The notes beneath the pieces were generated by a model that was not told the origin of the DNA, searched no databases, and worked only from the letters and a program-made list of their open reading frames with translations. Both the position numbers and the translations under genes were made by a program. From Paramicrobacterium fandaimingii (lineage in GTDB: Bacteria; Actinomycetota; Actinomycetes; Actinomycetales; Microbacteriaceae), in NCBI RefSeq assembly GCF_011751745.2, contig NZ_CP061170.1, forward strand, positions 1,054,001 through 1,118,000: a DNA stretch of 64,000 nt, in the 5' to 3' direction. Of this stretch, positions 41,853-53,962 are shown piece by piece. Within the stretch, counting starts at the first letter, position 1; each line of letters begins with the position of its first letter.

Positions 41853-43073
41853 ATGTCGCGATTCGGCCGGTACGCCGCACTTGGCGCGCGCGTGCTCCGC
41901 GCACGCGTTCCCGACCGGCTCGCAAATGTCTTTCTCCCCTCAAATCAGCGCATCCGTGCATTGGAACTGCCGAAGCCTCCCTCCCCACCAGGAGGAGCCT
42001 GTTCGCTGTACATCGCTCCCGTGAACTTTGCGGGACAAGGGAGAGCCTGGGCTCGAGCGGCGGGGATGCTCCCCGGAATTGAGGCGCGTAACATGCAGTA
42101 TCGCGGCTCGAGCGACCTCGCATTCGACGCCGACTACTCTGTGTCGGATCATGTGTTCTGGCACTCACACGACTGGGCGGCGCGTCAGAAGCGGGCCGTC
42201 CGTACCGGGTTTTCTCATGTGCTCGTCGAAGCCGAGAGGGCGATATTCGGCTCTGCTTTTAGCGGATACCTTGAGCGCGAAGTCGCATGGCTCACTCGAA
42301 GCGGGGTGCACGTCGCAGCCGTGAGTCATGGCACAGACCTGCGCCTGCCCTCACGACACGCGCAGCTCGATGAGTGGTCTCCGTTCAGGGGCGCACCATC
42401 GTCATGGGTAGCAGGACTCGAATCTCGTGCACGACGCAACCACGAGATACTCGATGCCCTCGACATACCCGTCTTTGTGTCGACGCCTGAGCTTCTGCTG
42501 GATCGCGCCGGGTCCACGTGGCTCCCTGTCGTCGTCGACCCCGAGCGTTGGCAGACTGATGCGCCGCCTCTCGAGCGCGCTCGTCCTCGCGTGCTACACG
42601 CACCAACGAACCCGCTCGTCAAGGGAACGGCGCTCATCGAGCCGATCTTGCAGAAACTCGACGCCGAAGACGTCATCGACTACGTGCGAGTTGAGCGTGT
42701 TCCGGCCGCGCAGATGCCGCAGCTCTACCGCGAGGCCGACATCGTGCTCGAGCAGTTTGCCCTGGGAATGTATTCGGTGACTTCGGTCGAGGCGATGGCA
42801 GCCGGACGACTCGTCTTCGCTCACATTCACGATCAGGTGCGCGATCACGTATTGAGTGTCACGGGCAGGGACCTTCCCGTGCAATCGGTGACTCCCGCGC
42901 GACTTGAAGAACGGCTGCGCGACGTGGTGTCGCGGCGGGAGCACTATCGCGCGGTCGCAGCGGAAGGTCCGGCATTCGTGAAGGCGGTGCACGACGGGCG
43001 TTTCTCTGCCACCGTGCTCGCGCCCTTTCTCGGTGTCAGCGACTCAGCGAGAAAGGGCCTCGGCAAGAATTGA
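41853..43073 (+). CDS. Glycosyltransferase, GT-B fold
   Basis: A 406-residue protein with a GT4-like C-terminal half: PRVLHAPTNPLVKGTALIEP, YREADIVLEQFALGMYSVTSVEAMAAGRLVFA. The N-terminal domain is less conserved (LYIAPVNFAGQGRAWARAAG). The pattern LEQFALGMYSVTSVEAMA replaces the usual PSxxEGFGxxxxEA of GT4, as in a few actinobacterial relatives. It begins 11 bases after the ABC exporter gene, so they are probably one operon. The last 30 bases overlap the convergent glycosyltransferase gene. Confidence 0.8.
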   Translation: MSRFGRYAALGARVLRARVPDRLANVFLPSNQRIRALELPKPPSPPGGACSLYIAPVNFAGQGRAWARAAGMLPGIEARNMQYRGSSDLAFDADYSVSDHVFWHSHDWAARQKRAVRTGFSHVLVEAERAIFGSAFSGYLEREVAWLTRSGVHVAAVSHGTDLRLPSRHAQLDEWSPFRGAPSSWVAGLESRARRNHEILDALDIPVFVSTPELLLDRAGSTWLPVVVDPERWQTDAPPLERARPRVLHAPTNPLVKGTALIEPILQKLDAEDVIDYVRVERVPAAQMPQLYREADIVLEQFALGMYSVTSVEAMAAGRLVFAHIHDQVRDHVLSVTGRDLPVQSVTPARLEERLRDVVSRREHYRAVAAEGPAFVKAVHDGRFSATVLAPFLGVSDSARKGLGKN

Positions 43074-44186
43074 CCGCGCAACCTGCGCCTCGGTCTCAAA
43101 GCTGAGCTCGCGCGCCGCGGCATCCGTCTTCGCCTTGAATGCCGTCACGGCATTCGCCGTGAGCGACCGGAGCGAATCGGCACACGACTCCGCCGTGAAG
43201 TCTCGTGACACAACGCCGAGTTCGTACTGGGTCACCACGTCGACCATCTCTTCTGACGGGCCGATGGCAACGGCAAGTCGCGCCTGCACGAAGTCGAACA
43301 GCTTATTGGGGAGGGTATATCTGGCGTTGGTGTGCACCGGCGGAATCCAGAACACACCGACATCGTAGGAATTGAGCGTACGGGGCAGGTTGTTCGGTTT
43401 GACCGGGTCTCTGAACCTCACGCGGGTGTCTCCGGCGGCACGCTCTTTCAGCTGGTTCAGGTAGGTACCGCCATCTGCCGCCGACACGAGGTAGAGATCT
43501 AGAGTGAAGCGATCGTCGAGGAGCTGCATCGCGTCGATCATCAGCTCGAGGTTGCGCCCGTAAACGGCGGCTCCGCTGTGCACGAGCCGGATGCTGTCAG
43601 GAGTGACCGGTTGCGGTTCGAGCGTGGCGTAGGGCGCTGCATTGCGCATGACGCGCGGCCGCACGCCGAAGGCCGAGGAGTAGAGTTCGGCGATTCTGCC
43701 GCCCACTGTCGTGACGGCAGCGGCGCGGGGAAGATACGCGCGACAAAGGTGAGTCATGAATGGCGCGACGAGCAGACGCCAACTCAGAACGTGCGTGCGC
43801 TCTTCCGGAGCCCATTCGTGCATGTCTGCCCACACGGGAGCACCGTCCGCGACTGAGAAGGCAAGATCGAGCACACGGGCATCGTTTGCAACAACGAGGT
43901 CAAAACGACGACCGGTGAGCGCCTTCTTCGCGAAGCGGATTCCCGGAGCACTCAGCTCGGCGCTGCGAAATCGGCGCGTCGCCAGTTTGAGCACGCCGAT
44001 GGGGTCTTGCGGAAGGGAAGGCAGATCGCCGGGAACGCCGACGTGCTCGGTCGCCCCCTCGGGGGTATCGCCATAGCCGACAGTGACCACGTCGCCGTAT
44101 TCAGCCAGAACAGAGATCTGGCGTAGAACGCGGGCATCTCGTTCTATCGGCGAGAGGGAGATGCAAAGAATGCGAGGTCGGCTCAC
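43044..44186 (-). CDS. Glycosyltransferase, GT-B fold
   Basis: A 380-residue enzyme of GT4 type. RILCISLSPIERDARVLRQI begins the acceptor domain, ADMHEWAPEERTHV is a recognisable loop, and IRLVHSGAAVYGRNLELMID with the donor-site region IPPVHTNARYTLPNKLFDFV forms the C-terminal domain. The NKLFDFVQARLA segment is common in capsule GT4 proteins. It overlaps the upstream GT4 gene start by four bases (ATGA) on the same strand, and the convergent gene by 30 bases. No donor sugar can be named. Confidence 0.85.
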   Translation of the reverse strand: MSRPRILCISLSPIERDARVLRQISVLAEYGDVVTVGYGDTPEGATEHVGVPGDLPSLPQDPIGVLKLATRRFRSAELSAPGIRFAKKALTGRRFDLVVANDARVLDLAFSVADGAPVWADMHEWAPEERTHVLSWRLLVAPFMTHLCRAYLPRAAAVTTVGGRIAELYSSAFGVRPRVMRNAAPYATLEPQPVTPDSIRLVHSGAAVYGRNLELMIDAMQLLDDRFTLDLYLVSAADGGTYLNQLKERAAGDTRVRFRDPVKPNNLPRTLNSYDVGVFWIPPVHTNARYTLPNKLFDFVQARLAVAIGPSEEMVDVVTQYELGVVSRDFTAESCADSLRSLTANAVTAFKAKTDAAARELSFETEAQVARSILAEALSR

Positions 44187-45349
44187 TGGGATTCCTCCGT
44201 GTAGATCGCGGCGAGTTGACGGCAGCTCTCGTCAAGACTGCGTGAACGCACGGCGAAGTTGCGCGCGGCGTCACGCATTCGCTCCCGTTTCTCATCTGGT
44301 TGACCGAGAAACTGCGCCAGCGCGTCTGAGAGTTCTCCAATGTCTCCTTCGCGGGTGAGCGTTCCGGTGACGCCGTCATCAACCATCTCTGATGTTCCTC
44401 CGCTGTCATAGGCAATGACCGGCGTACCACAGGCCTGCGCCTCCACGAGCACGAGTCCGGCTGCTTCGCGCGCACCGTTGTTGACGCGCGTTGGTAGCAC
44501 GAGAGTATCGGCCTGCTGCATAAACGCCTTCACAGCTGAACGGGGTTGCGATCCGCGAATATGCACGTGGGACGGTGCGGACGCCCGCAGTTCGTCGAGG
44601 AGGGGGCCTCCTCCGACAACATCCAGTTCGTGTGGCTGTTCATTGACGATGGATGCCGACGCCTCGATGAGGTCGCGTACGCCCTTGGTTTCCACGAGCC
44701 GCCCGACGAACAGGAGTCGCGGAATGTGGCGACTTTCCCGTTCAGCAGGGTGGAACCACTCGGTGTCGACACCTTGATAGTGCACGCGCACCCGTCGGGC
44801 ATCTGCTCCGCCTTCGACGGCGATGCCCGCAATGTACTCGCTCACGGCGAGAACGGTGTCGGAATGCTTGTAGGCGGCACTGACGTGACGCTGCATGCGT
44901 GCGAGCGCTGGGCGACCAGCGAGAGAGCGCGACGACGGTGACTTGAGCATCGAGAATGCATCACCGCCGTGGACGGTGACAAGCAGGCGGGCTCCCGAAT
45001 CCTTCGCCGCATGCACGGCCGCGAGCGATGCGTAGCCGAAGTGCTGGTGAATAACATCGGGGTGCCACTGCGCAATCTTTCGGCGCAGCACAAGAGGCAT
45101 CGCCGCCGACACGATCTCGCGGTGCCTGGCTGAGAGCCGGCGCGAGACGGGAAGCACATCGTCGAGTGCATCGACGATTCGCAGAGAGTGCCGTGCGCCC
45201 GCATCGGTGATCTCCGTTGTTCCGGCAAACACGGAAAAGTCGAAATCGTCGCTCAGCCGTTGCGCATGCTGAACAGCGAAGTACGTGGGAGGAATCAGCA
45301 GAGACCCCTTGGTAATGGCGATTCGCAACGCGCCTTCACTTCTCTTCAT
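44183..45349 (-). CDS. Glycosyltransferase family 4 protein
   Basis: A 388-residue GT-B enzyme. LVTVHGGDAFSMLKS and VLAVSEYIAGIAVEGGAD are typical of the N-terminal domain; LLFVGRLVETKGVRDLIEA and VNNGAREAAGLVLVEAQACG contain the donor-binding Arg-Lys and Glu residues. The frame extends to 45397, but the ATG at 45349 begins the conserved part with GGAC about ten bases upstream. It is the first of two co-directional GT4 genes and is divergent from the GT4 gene at 45432, with about 80 bases between starts. Confidence 0.88.
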   Translation of the reverse strand: MKRSEGALRIAITKGSLLIPPTYFAVQHAQRLSDDFDFSVFAGTTEITDAGARHSLRIVDALDDVLPVSRRLSARHREIVSAAMPLVLRRKIAQWHPDVIHQHFGYASLAAVHAAKDSGARLLVTVHGGDAFSMLKSPSSRSLAGRPALARMQRHVSAAYKHSDTVLAVSEYIAGIAVEGGADARRVRVHYQGVDTEWFHPAERESRHIPRLLFVGRLVETKGVRDLIEASASIVNEQPHELDVVGGGPLLDELRASAPSHVHIRGSQPRSAVKAFMQQADTLVLPTRVNNGAREAAGLVLVEAQACGTPVIAYDSGGTSEMVDDGVTGTLTREGDIGELSDALAQFLGQPDEKRERMRDAARNFAVRSRSLDESCRQLAAIYTEESQ

Positions 45350-45431
45350 GCCGGAATAACGTCCTGTGTCGTGCGTGCTAATGTGACTGTCGTCCATCGC
45401 CGAGCGTGCTGTCTGATCGGAGAAGGCTGAC

Positions 45432-46757
45432 GTGTCTCTCGAAAGACGACCACACCTACTCTATGTTGCTTGGGGTTATCCGCCCTCGCGCAGCGGTGGG
45501 GCGTATCGCCTGCTCGCGACGGCGAACGCCTTCGCGCGATCAGGGTGGGACGTCACGGTTCTCACGTGTGAGCGTGAGGTGTTTCTGCGCAGCACGGGCA
45601 TCGACCCGTCGATGGAAGAGCGCATCGACCCGTCTATCGACGTTCATCGCCTTCCCTTCCCCAATCGCGAGACAATTCTCGACCTCACGCAGTGGAGCCG
45701 ATTTCGCGCGTGGGCGCCCGAGATCTGGAACATGTTGCAGGCAATGCAGACAGCTCGCACCTTCCCCGAACCGCGCTACGGACTGTGGCGTCCCGTGCTC
45801 GAGAATGCCGCGGAGCAGGTGCATCAGAAGCATCCGGTCGATCTCGTCATCGGGTCGGCGAACCCCAACGTCGTGCACGTGGCGGGGGCCTACCTTCACC
45901 AACAGCACGGCGTGCCATTCGTCATGGACTACCGCGATACGTGGCAGCTCGACATGTACTCGGGCAAGCGCACCCTCAGCGATCGGCATCCGGCAGCGAC
46001 ATGGGAGAGAAAGCTGGTCGGTGACGCGGCAGAGATCTGGTTCGTTAACGATCCGATCGCGCAGTGGCACGCCGAGCTCTACCCCGATGCCGCCGAGCGC
46101 ATTCGCGTTGTGCCTAACGGGTTCGACCCGGGGTTCGTCGGCGCTGCCGCCGTCAGCAAGCACTCTGCTCCGACCACAGTTCACGTGGGAAACATCGGAA
46201 CGATGACGGGACAGACGCCGATCCGTCCGCTCATTGAGGGGTGGACTCTGGCGCGCCAGTCGGGCGATGCGCTCGCCGATGCGCAGCTCGACCTCTATGG
46301 CTACCTCGGGCATCAGGGCGACGATGAGGGCGGCGTGCTCACGGCGATTTCCGAGGTCGGCGACTGCAGTGTCGCGTATCGGGGCCCCGTGGCGAAGGCA
46401 GAGATTTCCGCGATCTACAACGGGCTCGACGTGCTGATTCTCCCGCTGGGCACGAGTCGGTTCATGACCAGTGGCAAGGTGTTTGAATATATGGCGACGG
46501 GTCTTCCCATCGTGTCGGTACACGATCCCGTGAACGCCTCAAGTGGTGTGCTCAGCGGTTACCCCGGCTGGTTTCCTGTCGAGCTAATGGATGCCGCCAG
46601 CATTGCTGATGCGCTCGGCAAAGCCGTCACGTATGCACGGGGCCAGACGGATGCCGATCGCGTTGCTGCGCGCGAATGGGCATCCGCATTCGAGAGATCG
46701 AACATACTCGAGCCAATTATCGAACGCTGGACCGAACGCATCGAGAAGGGCAGCTGA
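45432..46757 (+). CDS. Glycosyltransferase family 4 protein
   Basis: A 441-residue GT-B enzyme. LLYVAWGYPPSRSGGAYRLL starts the fold, DLVIGSANPNVVHVAGAYL and VMDYRDTWQLDMYSGKR are typical of a family with a long N-terminal domain, and LIPLG-like wording at VLILPLGTSRFMTSGKVFEY marks the donor site. The GTG start follows GGAGAAGG. It is followed two bases later by a small gene of unknown function on the same strand. Confidence 0.85.
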   Translation: MSLERRPHLLYVAWGYPPSRSGGAYRLLATANAFARSGWDVTVLTCEREVFLRSTGIDPSMEERIDPSIDVHRLPFPNRETILDLTQWSRFRAWAPEIWNMLQAMQTARTFPEPRYGLWRPVLENAAEQVHQKHPVDLVIGSANPNVVHVAGAYLHQQHGVPFVMDYRDTWQLDMYSGKRTLSDRHPAATWERKLVGDAAEIWFVNDPIAQWHAELYPDAAERIRVVPNGFDPGFVGAAAVSKHSAPTTVHVGNIGTMTGQTPIRPLIEGWTLARQSGDALADAQLDLYGYLGHQGDDEGGVLTAISEVGDCSVAYRGPVAKAEISAIYNGLDVLILPLGTSRFMTSGKVFEYMATGLPIVSVHDPVNASSGVLSGYPGWFPVELMDAASIADALGKAVTYARGQTDADRVAAREWASAFERSNILEPIIERWTERIEKGS

Positions 46758-46759
46758 CC

Positions 46760-47179
46760 ATGTCGAAAGTCGTCTATGTCGCCACCCGCGTGAGCTCGGT
46801 TCCCCGCGACGACGCGATCGATGGGGTAAACGAGATCACGGTGATCGGTCCGAGTGCGACGGACGTGTCTGCTGCACAACGACTCATCGAGGTCGATGCC
46901 GCAGCGCTCAGTCCGACGGTGCAGAAGCTCGTCGATGTTCTGTGGAAGTCCGTTGCGGGGCGCACCCTTGTGCGCATCACTCCGGCCGACCGCTCGCGAC
47001 GCTTCTTCGCCGCGGTGAGGCGCACGCGGGGCATCGTTGCCGCAATTCGCGATGCTGACGTCATCGTCGCCGCAGACCGAGATGCTCTGTGGGCTACCTG
47101 GAATCTCGCTCGTGCGGCGCACGGCCCCGCGGCCGTCTACGGAGTCTCAGCCGCAAAGTTCGCTTTGAAGAACGCGTAA
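46760..47179 (+). CDS. Small protein of unknown function in the glycan locus
   Basis: A 139-residue protein I do not recognise. It starts MSKVVYVATRVSSVPRDD and contains alternating strands and helices, e.g. VNEITVIGPSATDVSAAQRL and AIRDADVIVAADRDALWATW, which look like half of a Rossmann or GT-B domain. No membrane segment. It follows the GT4 gene by two bases (GAGAAGGGCAGCTGACC before the ATG). It may be a glycosyltransferase N-domain fragment or an accessory subunit of the upstream enzyme. The frame upstream to 46676 lies within that gene and is not coding. Confidence 0.65.
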   Translation: MSKVVYVATRVSSVPRDDAIDGVNEITVIGPSATDVSAAQRLIEVDAAALSPTVQKLVDVLWKSVAGRTLVRITPADRSRRFFAAVRRTRGIVAAIRDADVIVAADRDALWATWNLARAAHGPAAVYGVSAAKFALKNA

Positions 47180-47230
47180 CGTCTACCGCGGCGACCGTGC
47201 TCGCGTTCAGCGACACGTAGACTGATCGTC

Positions 47231-48526
47231 ATGCAGATTGCGGTTGTTGCTCTTGGGAAAATCGGTCTTCCTCTTGCTGTTCAGTTCGCTGACGCGGGTC
47301 ATGATGTGATCGGGGTTGACGTCAACCAGAAGGTTGTTGATCTCGTCAATAAGGGAGTGGAACCGTTCCCGGGGGAGGCGTACCTTCAGCAGAAGCTCTC
47401 TGAGCTGGTTCCCGCCGGGCGTCTGACGGCGACGACGGATTACGCTGAGGCGATTCCGAACGCTGACGCCGTTGTGCTTGTGGTTCCGCTGTTCGTCAAT
47501 GATGAGACGTGGGATCCCGATTTTGCGTGGATGGATGCTGCGACGCAGTCTCTCTCGGAGCACCTCACGGCAAACACTCTTGTCTCGTACGAGACGACGC
47601 TTCCGGTAGGCACGACGCGCAACCGGTGGAAGCCGATGCTCGAAAAGGGCTCTGGGCTGAGCGAGGGCACCGATTTTCACCTCGTGTTCTCGCCGGAGCG
47701 CGTACTCACGGGGCGCGTTTTTGAAGATCTGCGCAAGTACCCGAAGCTGATCGGTGGACTCACCGATGAGGGTGCGCGTCAGGCGACGGATTTCTACGAG
47801 GCTGTGCTCACGTTCGATGAACGTCCTGACCTTTCGCGTGCGAACGGTGTGTGGGATCTCGGCACGGCGGAGGCTGCTGAGATGGCGAAGCTTGCCGAGA
47901 CCACGTATCGCGACGTCAACATCGGGCTGGCGAACCAGTTCGCTGTCTATGCCGACACCGTTGGTGTTGACGTGTACCAGGTGATCGAAGCGTGCAACTC
48001 GCAGCCGTACAGTCACATTCACCGTCCGGGCATTGCCGTTGGCGGTCACTGCATTCCGGTGTACCCGCGGCTGTACCTGTCGACGGACCCCGATGCCGAC
48101 ATCGTGCGTCGCGCTCGTGTGTTCAACGCGTCGATGCCGGGCCGAGTTGTTGAGAAGGCGCAGGAGGTCCTCGGCACTCTTGACGGCGTCAGCGCCGTCG
48201 TGCTCGGTGCTTCCTACCGTGGTGGCGTCAAAGAGACTGCGTTCTCCGGTGTCTTCGAGACGGTCAACGCCCTGCGTGAGCGCGGTGCGAACGTCACTGT
48301 GCACGATCCTATGTACTCAGACGACGAGCTCGCTGCGTTCGGCTGGGACGCCTACCACCTCGGCGGTGCTGCTGATCTCGCGATCATTCAGGCAGACCAT
48401 GCCGAGTACAAGAACATCTCGGCGTCAGATCTCCCAGGGCTGAAGCTCCTCATCGATGGCCGCAACACAACTGACCCTGCTGTGTGGGCCGGCACTCCGC
48501 GCCTCGTCATCGGCGGCGGCCAGTAG
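47231..48526 (+). CDS. UDP-N-acetylglucosamine 6-dehydrogenase-like (WbpA type)
   Basis: A 431-residue nucleotide-sugar dehydrogenase. The Rossmann start is IAVVALGKIGLPLAVQFADA, GLANQFAVYADTVGVDVYQV lies in the middle, and the catalytic Cys is in VGGHCIPVYPRL (about residue 274). The IGLPLA wording and GGHCIP fit the WbpA/WecC class acting on N-acetylhexosamines rather than UDP-glucose. It would feed the WbpB/E/D set at 36-39 kb. T-ending codons are frequent, as in that set and unlike the GT4 genes just before. It is followed by galE with an eight-base gap. Confidence 0.88.
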   Translation: MQIAVVALGKIGLPLAVQFADAGHDVIGVDVNQKVVDLVNKGVEPFPGEAYLQQKLSELVPAGRLTATTDYAEAIPNADAVVLVVPLFVNDETWDPDFAWMDAATQSLSEHLTANTLVSYETTLPVGTTRNRWKPMLEKGSGLSEGTDFHLVFSPERVLTGRVFEDLRKYPKLIGGLTDEGARQATDFYEAVLTFDERPDLSRANGVWDLGTAEAAEMAKLAETTYRDVNIGLANQFAVYADTVGVDVYQVIEACNSQPYSHIHRPGIAVGGHCIPVYPRLYLSTDPDADIVRRARVFNASMPGRVVEKAQEVLGTLDGVSAVVLGASYRGGVKETAFSGVFETVNALRERGANVTVHDPMYSDDELAAFGWDAYHLGGAADLAIIQADHAEYKNISASDLPGLKLLIDGRNTTDPAVWAGTPRLVIGGGQ

Positions 48527-48534
48527 GCTTCGGC

Positions 48535-49503
48535 ATGAGCGTTCTTGTCACGGGCGGCGCCGGATACATCGGCAGCCACATTGTGCGCATGCTCCGGCAG
48601 TCGGGCGATGTCGTCGTCGTCGATAATTTCAGCACAGGTGATGCGCGGCGAATCGCCGGCACGCCCGTTCGGCACATTGACCTCGTCTCCGAGCACGCTG
48701 TGCGGGAATTGAGCGAGGTCATGCGCGAGTTTCATGTGGATGCTGTCATTCACATGGCAGCGCTCAAGCAGGTCGGTGAATCCGTCGAGCAGCCGATCCG
48801 CTATTACCGCGAGAACATGAACTCGCTGGCAACCGTGCTTGAGGCGATGACGGTAGAGAGCGTTCCCTCTCTCGTGTTCTCTTCATCTGCCGCGGTGTAC
48901 GGAAGCCCGCAGAACAGTTTCGTCAGCGAAGACGAGCCGACCTCTCCCGTTAATCCCTACGGAACCTCCAAACTGGCAGGGGAGTGGTTGGTTCGAGACG
49001 TCGCCAAAGCTTCGTCGATTCGGGCGGTGAGCCTGCGTTACTTCAACGTCGCCGGTGCAGGAGCTCCGGCCCTCGCTGATACCATCCCGGCCAACCTTGT
49101 CACCTTGGCGATAGAAGCCGTCGTCTCCGGTCGTGAGCCGCAGATTTACGGAGATGACTACGACACTCCAGACGGCACGGGTGTCAGAGACTACGTGCAT
49201 GTGAATGATCTCGCGTCAGCGCACATCGCCGCGATTGATTTCACAAGGCGCACGACAGACAGCCACACGGTGTTCAACGTGGGTACCGGAACGGGCGCGA
49301 GCGTCCGGGAAGTGCTCACTCAACTCGCCGAGGTCAGTGGCAGCGCTGCCGCTCCGCGCGTCGTATCACGGCGCGCTGGAGACCCAGCTTCAGTTGTCGC
49401 CGACGCCCGTCGCATCAAGGCCGAACTTGGCTGGTCTCCGCAGTACTCGATCAAAGAGATGGTTGAGTCAGCGTGGAACGCTCGGGTCAGCCCACCCGTT
49501 TGA
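48535..49503 (+). CDS. galE: UDP-glucose 4-epimerase (GalE)
   Basis: A 322-residue short-chain dehydrogenase-fold enzyme that interconverts UDP-glucose and UDP-galactose with bound NAD. VLVTGGAGYIGSHIVRML is the NAD site, HMAALKQVGESVEQP and FSSSAAVYG line the active site, and YGTSK holds the catalytic Tyr and Lys (about residue 145). It lies between the WbpA-like gene and glf, and supplies UDP-galactopyranose for the mutase. The frame extends to 48484, but the ATG at 48535 begins the NAD-binding motif. Confidence 0.95.
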   Translation: MSVLVTGGAGYIGSHIVRMLRQSGDVVVVDNFSTGDARRIAGTPVRHIDLVSEHAVRELSEVMREFHVDAVIHMAALKQVGESVEQPIRYYRENMNSLATVLEAMTVESVPSLVFSSSAAVYGSPQNSFVSEDEPTSPVNPYGTSKLAGEWLVRDVAKASSIRAVSLRYFNVAGAGAPALADTIPANLVTLAIEAVVSGREPQIYGDDYDTPDGTGVRDYVHVNDLASAHIAAIDFTRRTTDSHTVFNVGTGTGASVREVLTQLAEVSGSAAAPRVVSRRAGDPASVVADARRIKAELGWSPQYSIKEMVESAWNARVSPPV

Positions 49504-49562
49504 CAGTGCCGATCGTCTAAAGTCGGTACAAACGCCCGCTTTCCCTACTCCTAGGAGCATGA

Positions 49563-50714
<1,152 letters not shown>

Positions 50715-50841
50715 CTGAGCGAGATATGTGTGGTCGGAACCTTCAGCTTGAACGCCTGAACGAGGTGTTACGCTTTGTGAGCTGAGTGGGCTGAGCCCCT
50801 TTCGGCAACAGTCCAAGCGAACAACTTCTCTGAGATTTAGC

Positions 50842-51942
50842 GTGACACTTTCGAACAAAGATAAAAGCGACACTGCTCTTCCAACCTCTCTGAAAAAGAA
50901 GAGGGACTCGTACCTCGACAATGCGAAGGTCATTCTTCTCATGTTCGTGGTTATGGGGCATCTGATTGCCGTCATCAACAGTTCCGGCTTCGCAGACGCT
51001 GCGTATAAATGGATCTACTCATTCCATATGCCAGCGTTTGTCGCTATCACGGGATACTTGTCGAGGAGCTATCGAGGGGACCCCCGTCAGGTAAAAGCAC
51101 TCATTACTGGCGTACTAGTTCCGTACCTCGTATTTCAATTCATTGTGCGCGTGGAGCCGTGGCTGTTCTTTGGGGAGCCTCTCCACTTGAACTTCTTCAC
51201 GCCAGGCTGGTCAAGCTGGTTCCTTCTGGCACTCTTCGCCTGGAGGCTCCTTGTCCCCGTGCTGAAGCACCTTCGATATCCAGTCCTGTTCTCGGTAATC
51301 ATCGTGTTCATGTCGGTGTTGTATGACGGCATCAGTCAGGGCTTGAGCGGCGCCCGCATTCTCTCGTACCTTCCGTTCTTTGCGCTGGGGCTTGCGCTCA
51401 CTCCCGAGCGTCTAGAAGCTTTCAAAAGAATCGCCCGCAAGCCACTGATCCGGATCGCAGCCCTGGCATACTTGGCTGGCGCTTTTGCGGTCATGTTCAT
51501 CGCGAGTGAATGGGTGAAGAGCAGCTGGTTTATGATGTCAGTGCTATCTAACATCGACGGTGATCTCAGCAACTCGCAGCACTTGGTCTTGCGAGCTTGC
51601 GTTCTTGCATTCACCACCTCGATGCTCGTAGCAGTGCTTGCCCTCGTTCCTCAGCGCCAGCTCTTTTTCACCCACATGGGATCTGTGACTCTCACGATGT
51701 ATATGTTGCAAGGGGTCACACTCATGTTTCCGAGGCATTTCATCGATCAATGGGATGGGTGGACCTGGCCGACAGTAATATTGCTCATGATCGCGGGAGT
51801 TCTCTATACACTGTTGCTTGGCTCTAGACCTGTGCAATACCTTACGAAGTGGCTTGTTGATCCGATTGGCACGTTTGACTGGCTGCGACGGTTCATCTTC
51901 AAGAAAGAAGTATCCGTCGAGGCGGCTCAGAGACCGGTCTAA
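50842..51942 (+). CDS. Acyltransferase family 3 membrane protein
   Basis: A 366-residue protein with about ten hydrophobic helices. YLDNAKVILLMFVVMGHLIA (His about residue 37) and IYSFHMPAFVAITGYLSRS are the hallmarks of acyltransferase-3, close to fucose 4-O-acetylase-like enzymes. It would O-acetylate a sugar of the polymer, using acetyl-CoA at the membrane. The GTG at 50842 starts the protein. From here on the DNA is less GC-biased than before. It is convergent with rmlB; 51 bases with a small palindrome lie between. Confidence 0.85.
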   Translation: MTLSNKDKSDTALPTSLKKKRDSYLDNAKVILLMFVVMGHLIAVINSSGFADAAYKWIYSFHMPAFVAITGYLSRSYRGDPRQVKALITGVLVPYLVFQFIVRVEPWLFFGEPLHLNFFTPGWSSWFLLALFAWRLLVPVLKHLRYPVLFSVIIVFMSVLYDGISQGLSGARILSYLPFFALGLALTPERLEAFKRIARKPLIRIAALAYLAGAFAVMFIASEWVKSSWFMMSVLSNIDGDLSNSQHLVLRACVLAFTTSMLVAVLALVPQRQLFFTHMGSVTLTMYMLQGVTLMFPRHFIDQWDGWTWPTVILLMIAGVLYTLLLGSRPVQYLTKWLVDPIGTFDWLRRFIFKKEVSVEAAQRPV

Positions 51943-51958
51943 CGGGTGAGATTAAAAA

Positions 51959-51969
51959 CACGATTCGTG
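51959..51969. terminator. Possible weak terminator between the acyltransferase gene and rmlB
   Basis: CACGATTCGTG is an 11-base palindrome in the gap between the two convergent genes. On the minus strand it is followed by TTTTT, as expected for termination of rmlB transcripts. The stem is only four or five pairs, so the call is weak. Confidence 0.35.
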
Positions 51970-51993
51970 ATTCATGTCGCACGGAGACCTTGA

Positions 51994-53894
<1,901 letters not shown>

Positions 53895-53962
53895 TCGAGT
53901 CCCTAATTCATTGTCTGGTGATGCATGTCCCGGCTGGGAGGGCCCATTGTTAGACTCCGGGA

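Noticed and set aside
50715-50841. Small inverted repeats (TTCAG/CTGAA and GGGC/GCCC) between glf and the acyltransferase gene
   Set aside because: Short stems without T-tract; within the range expected by chance in a 127-base spacer.
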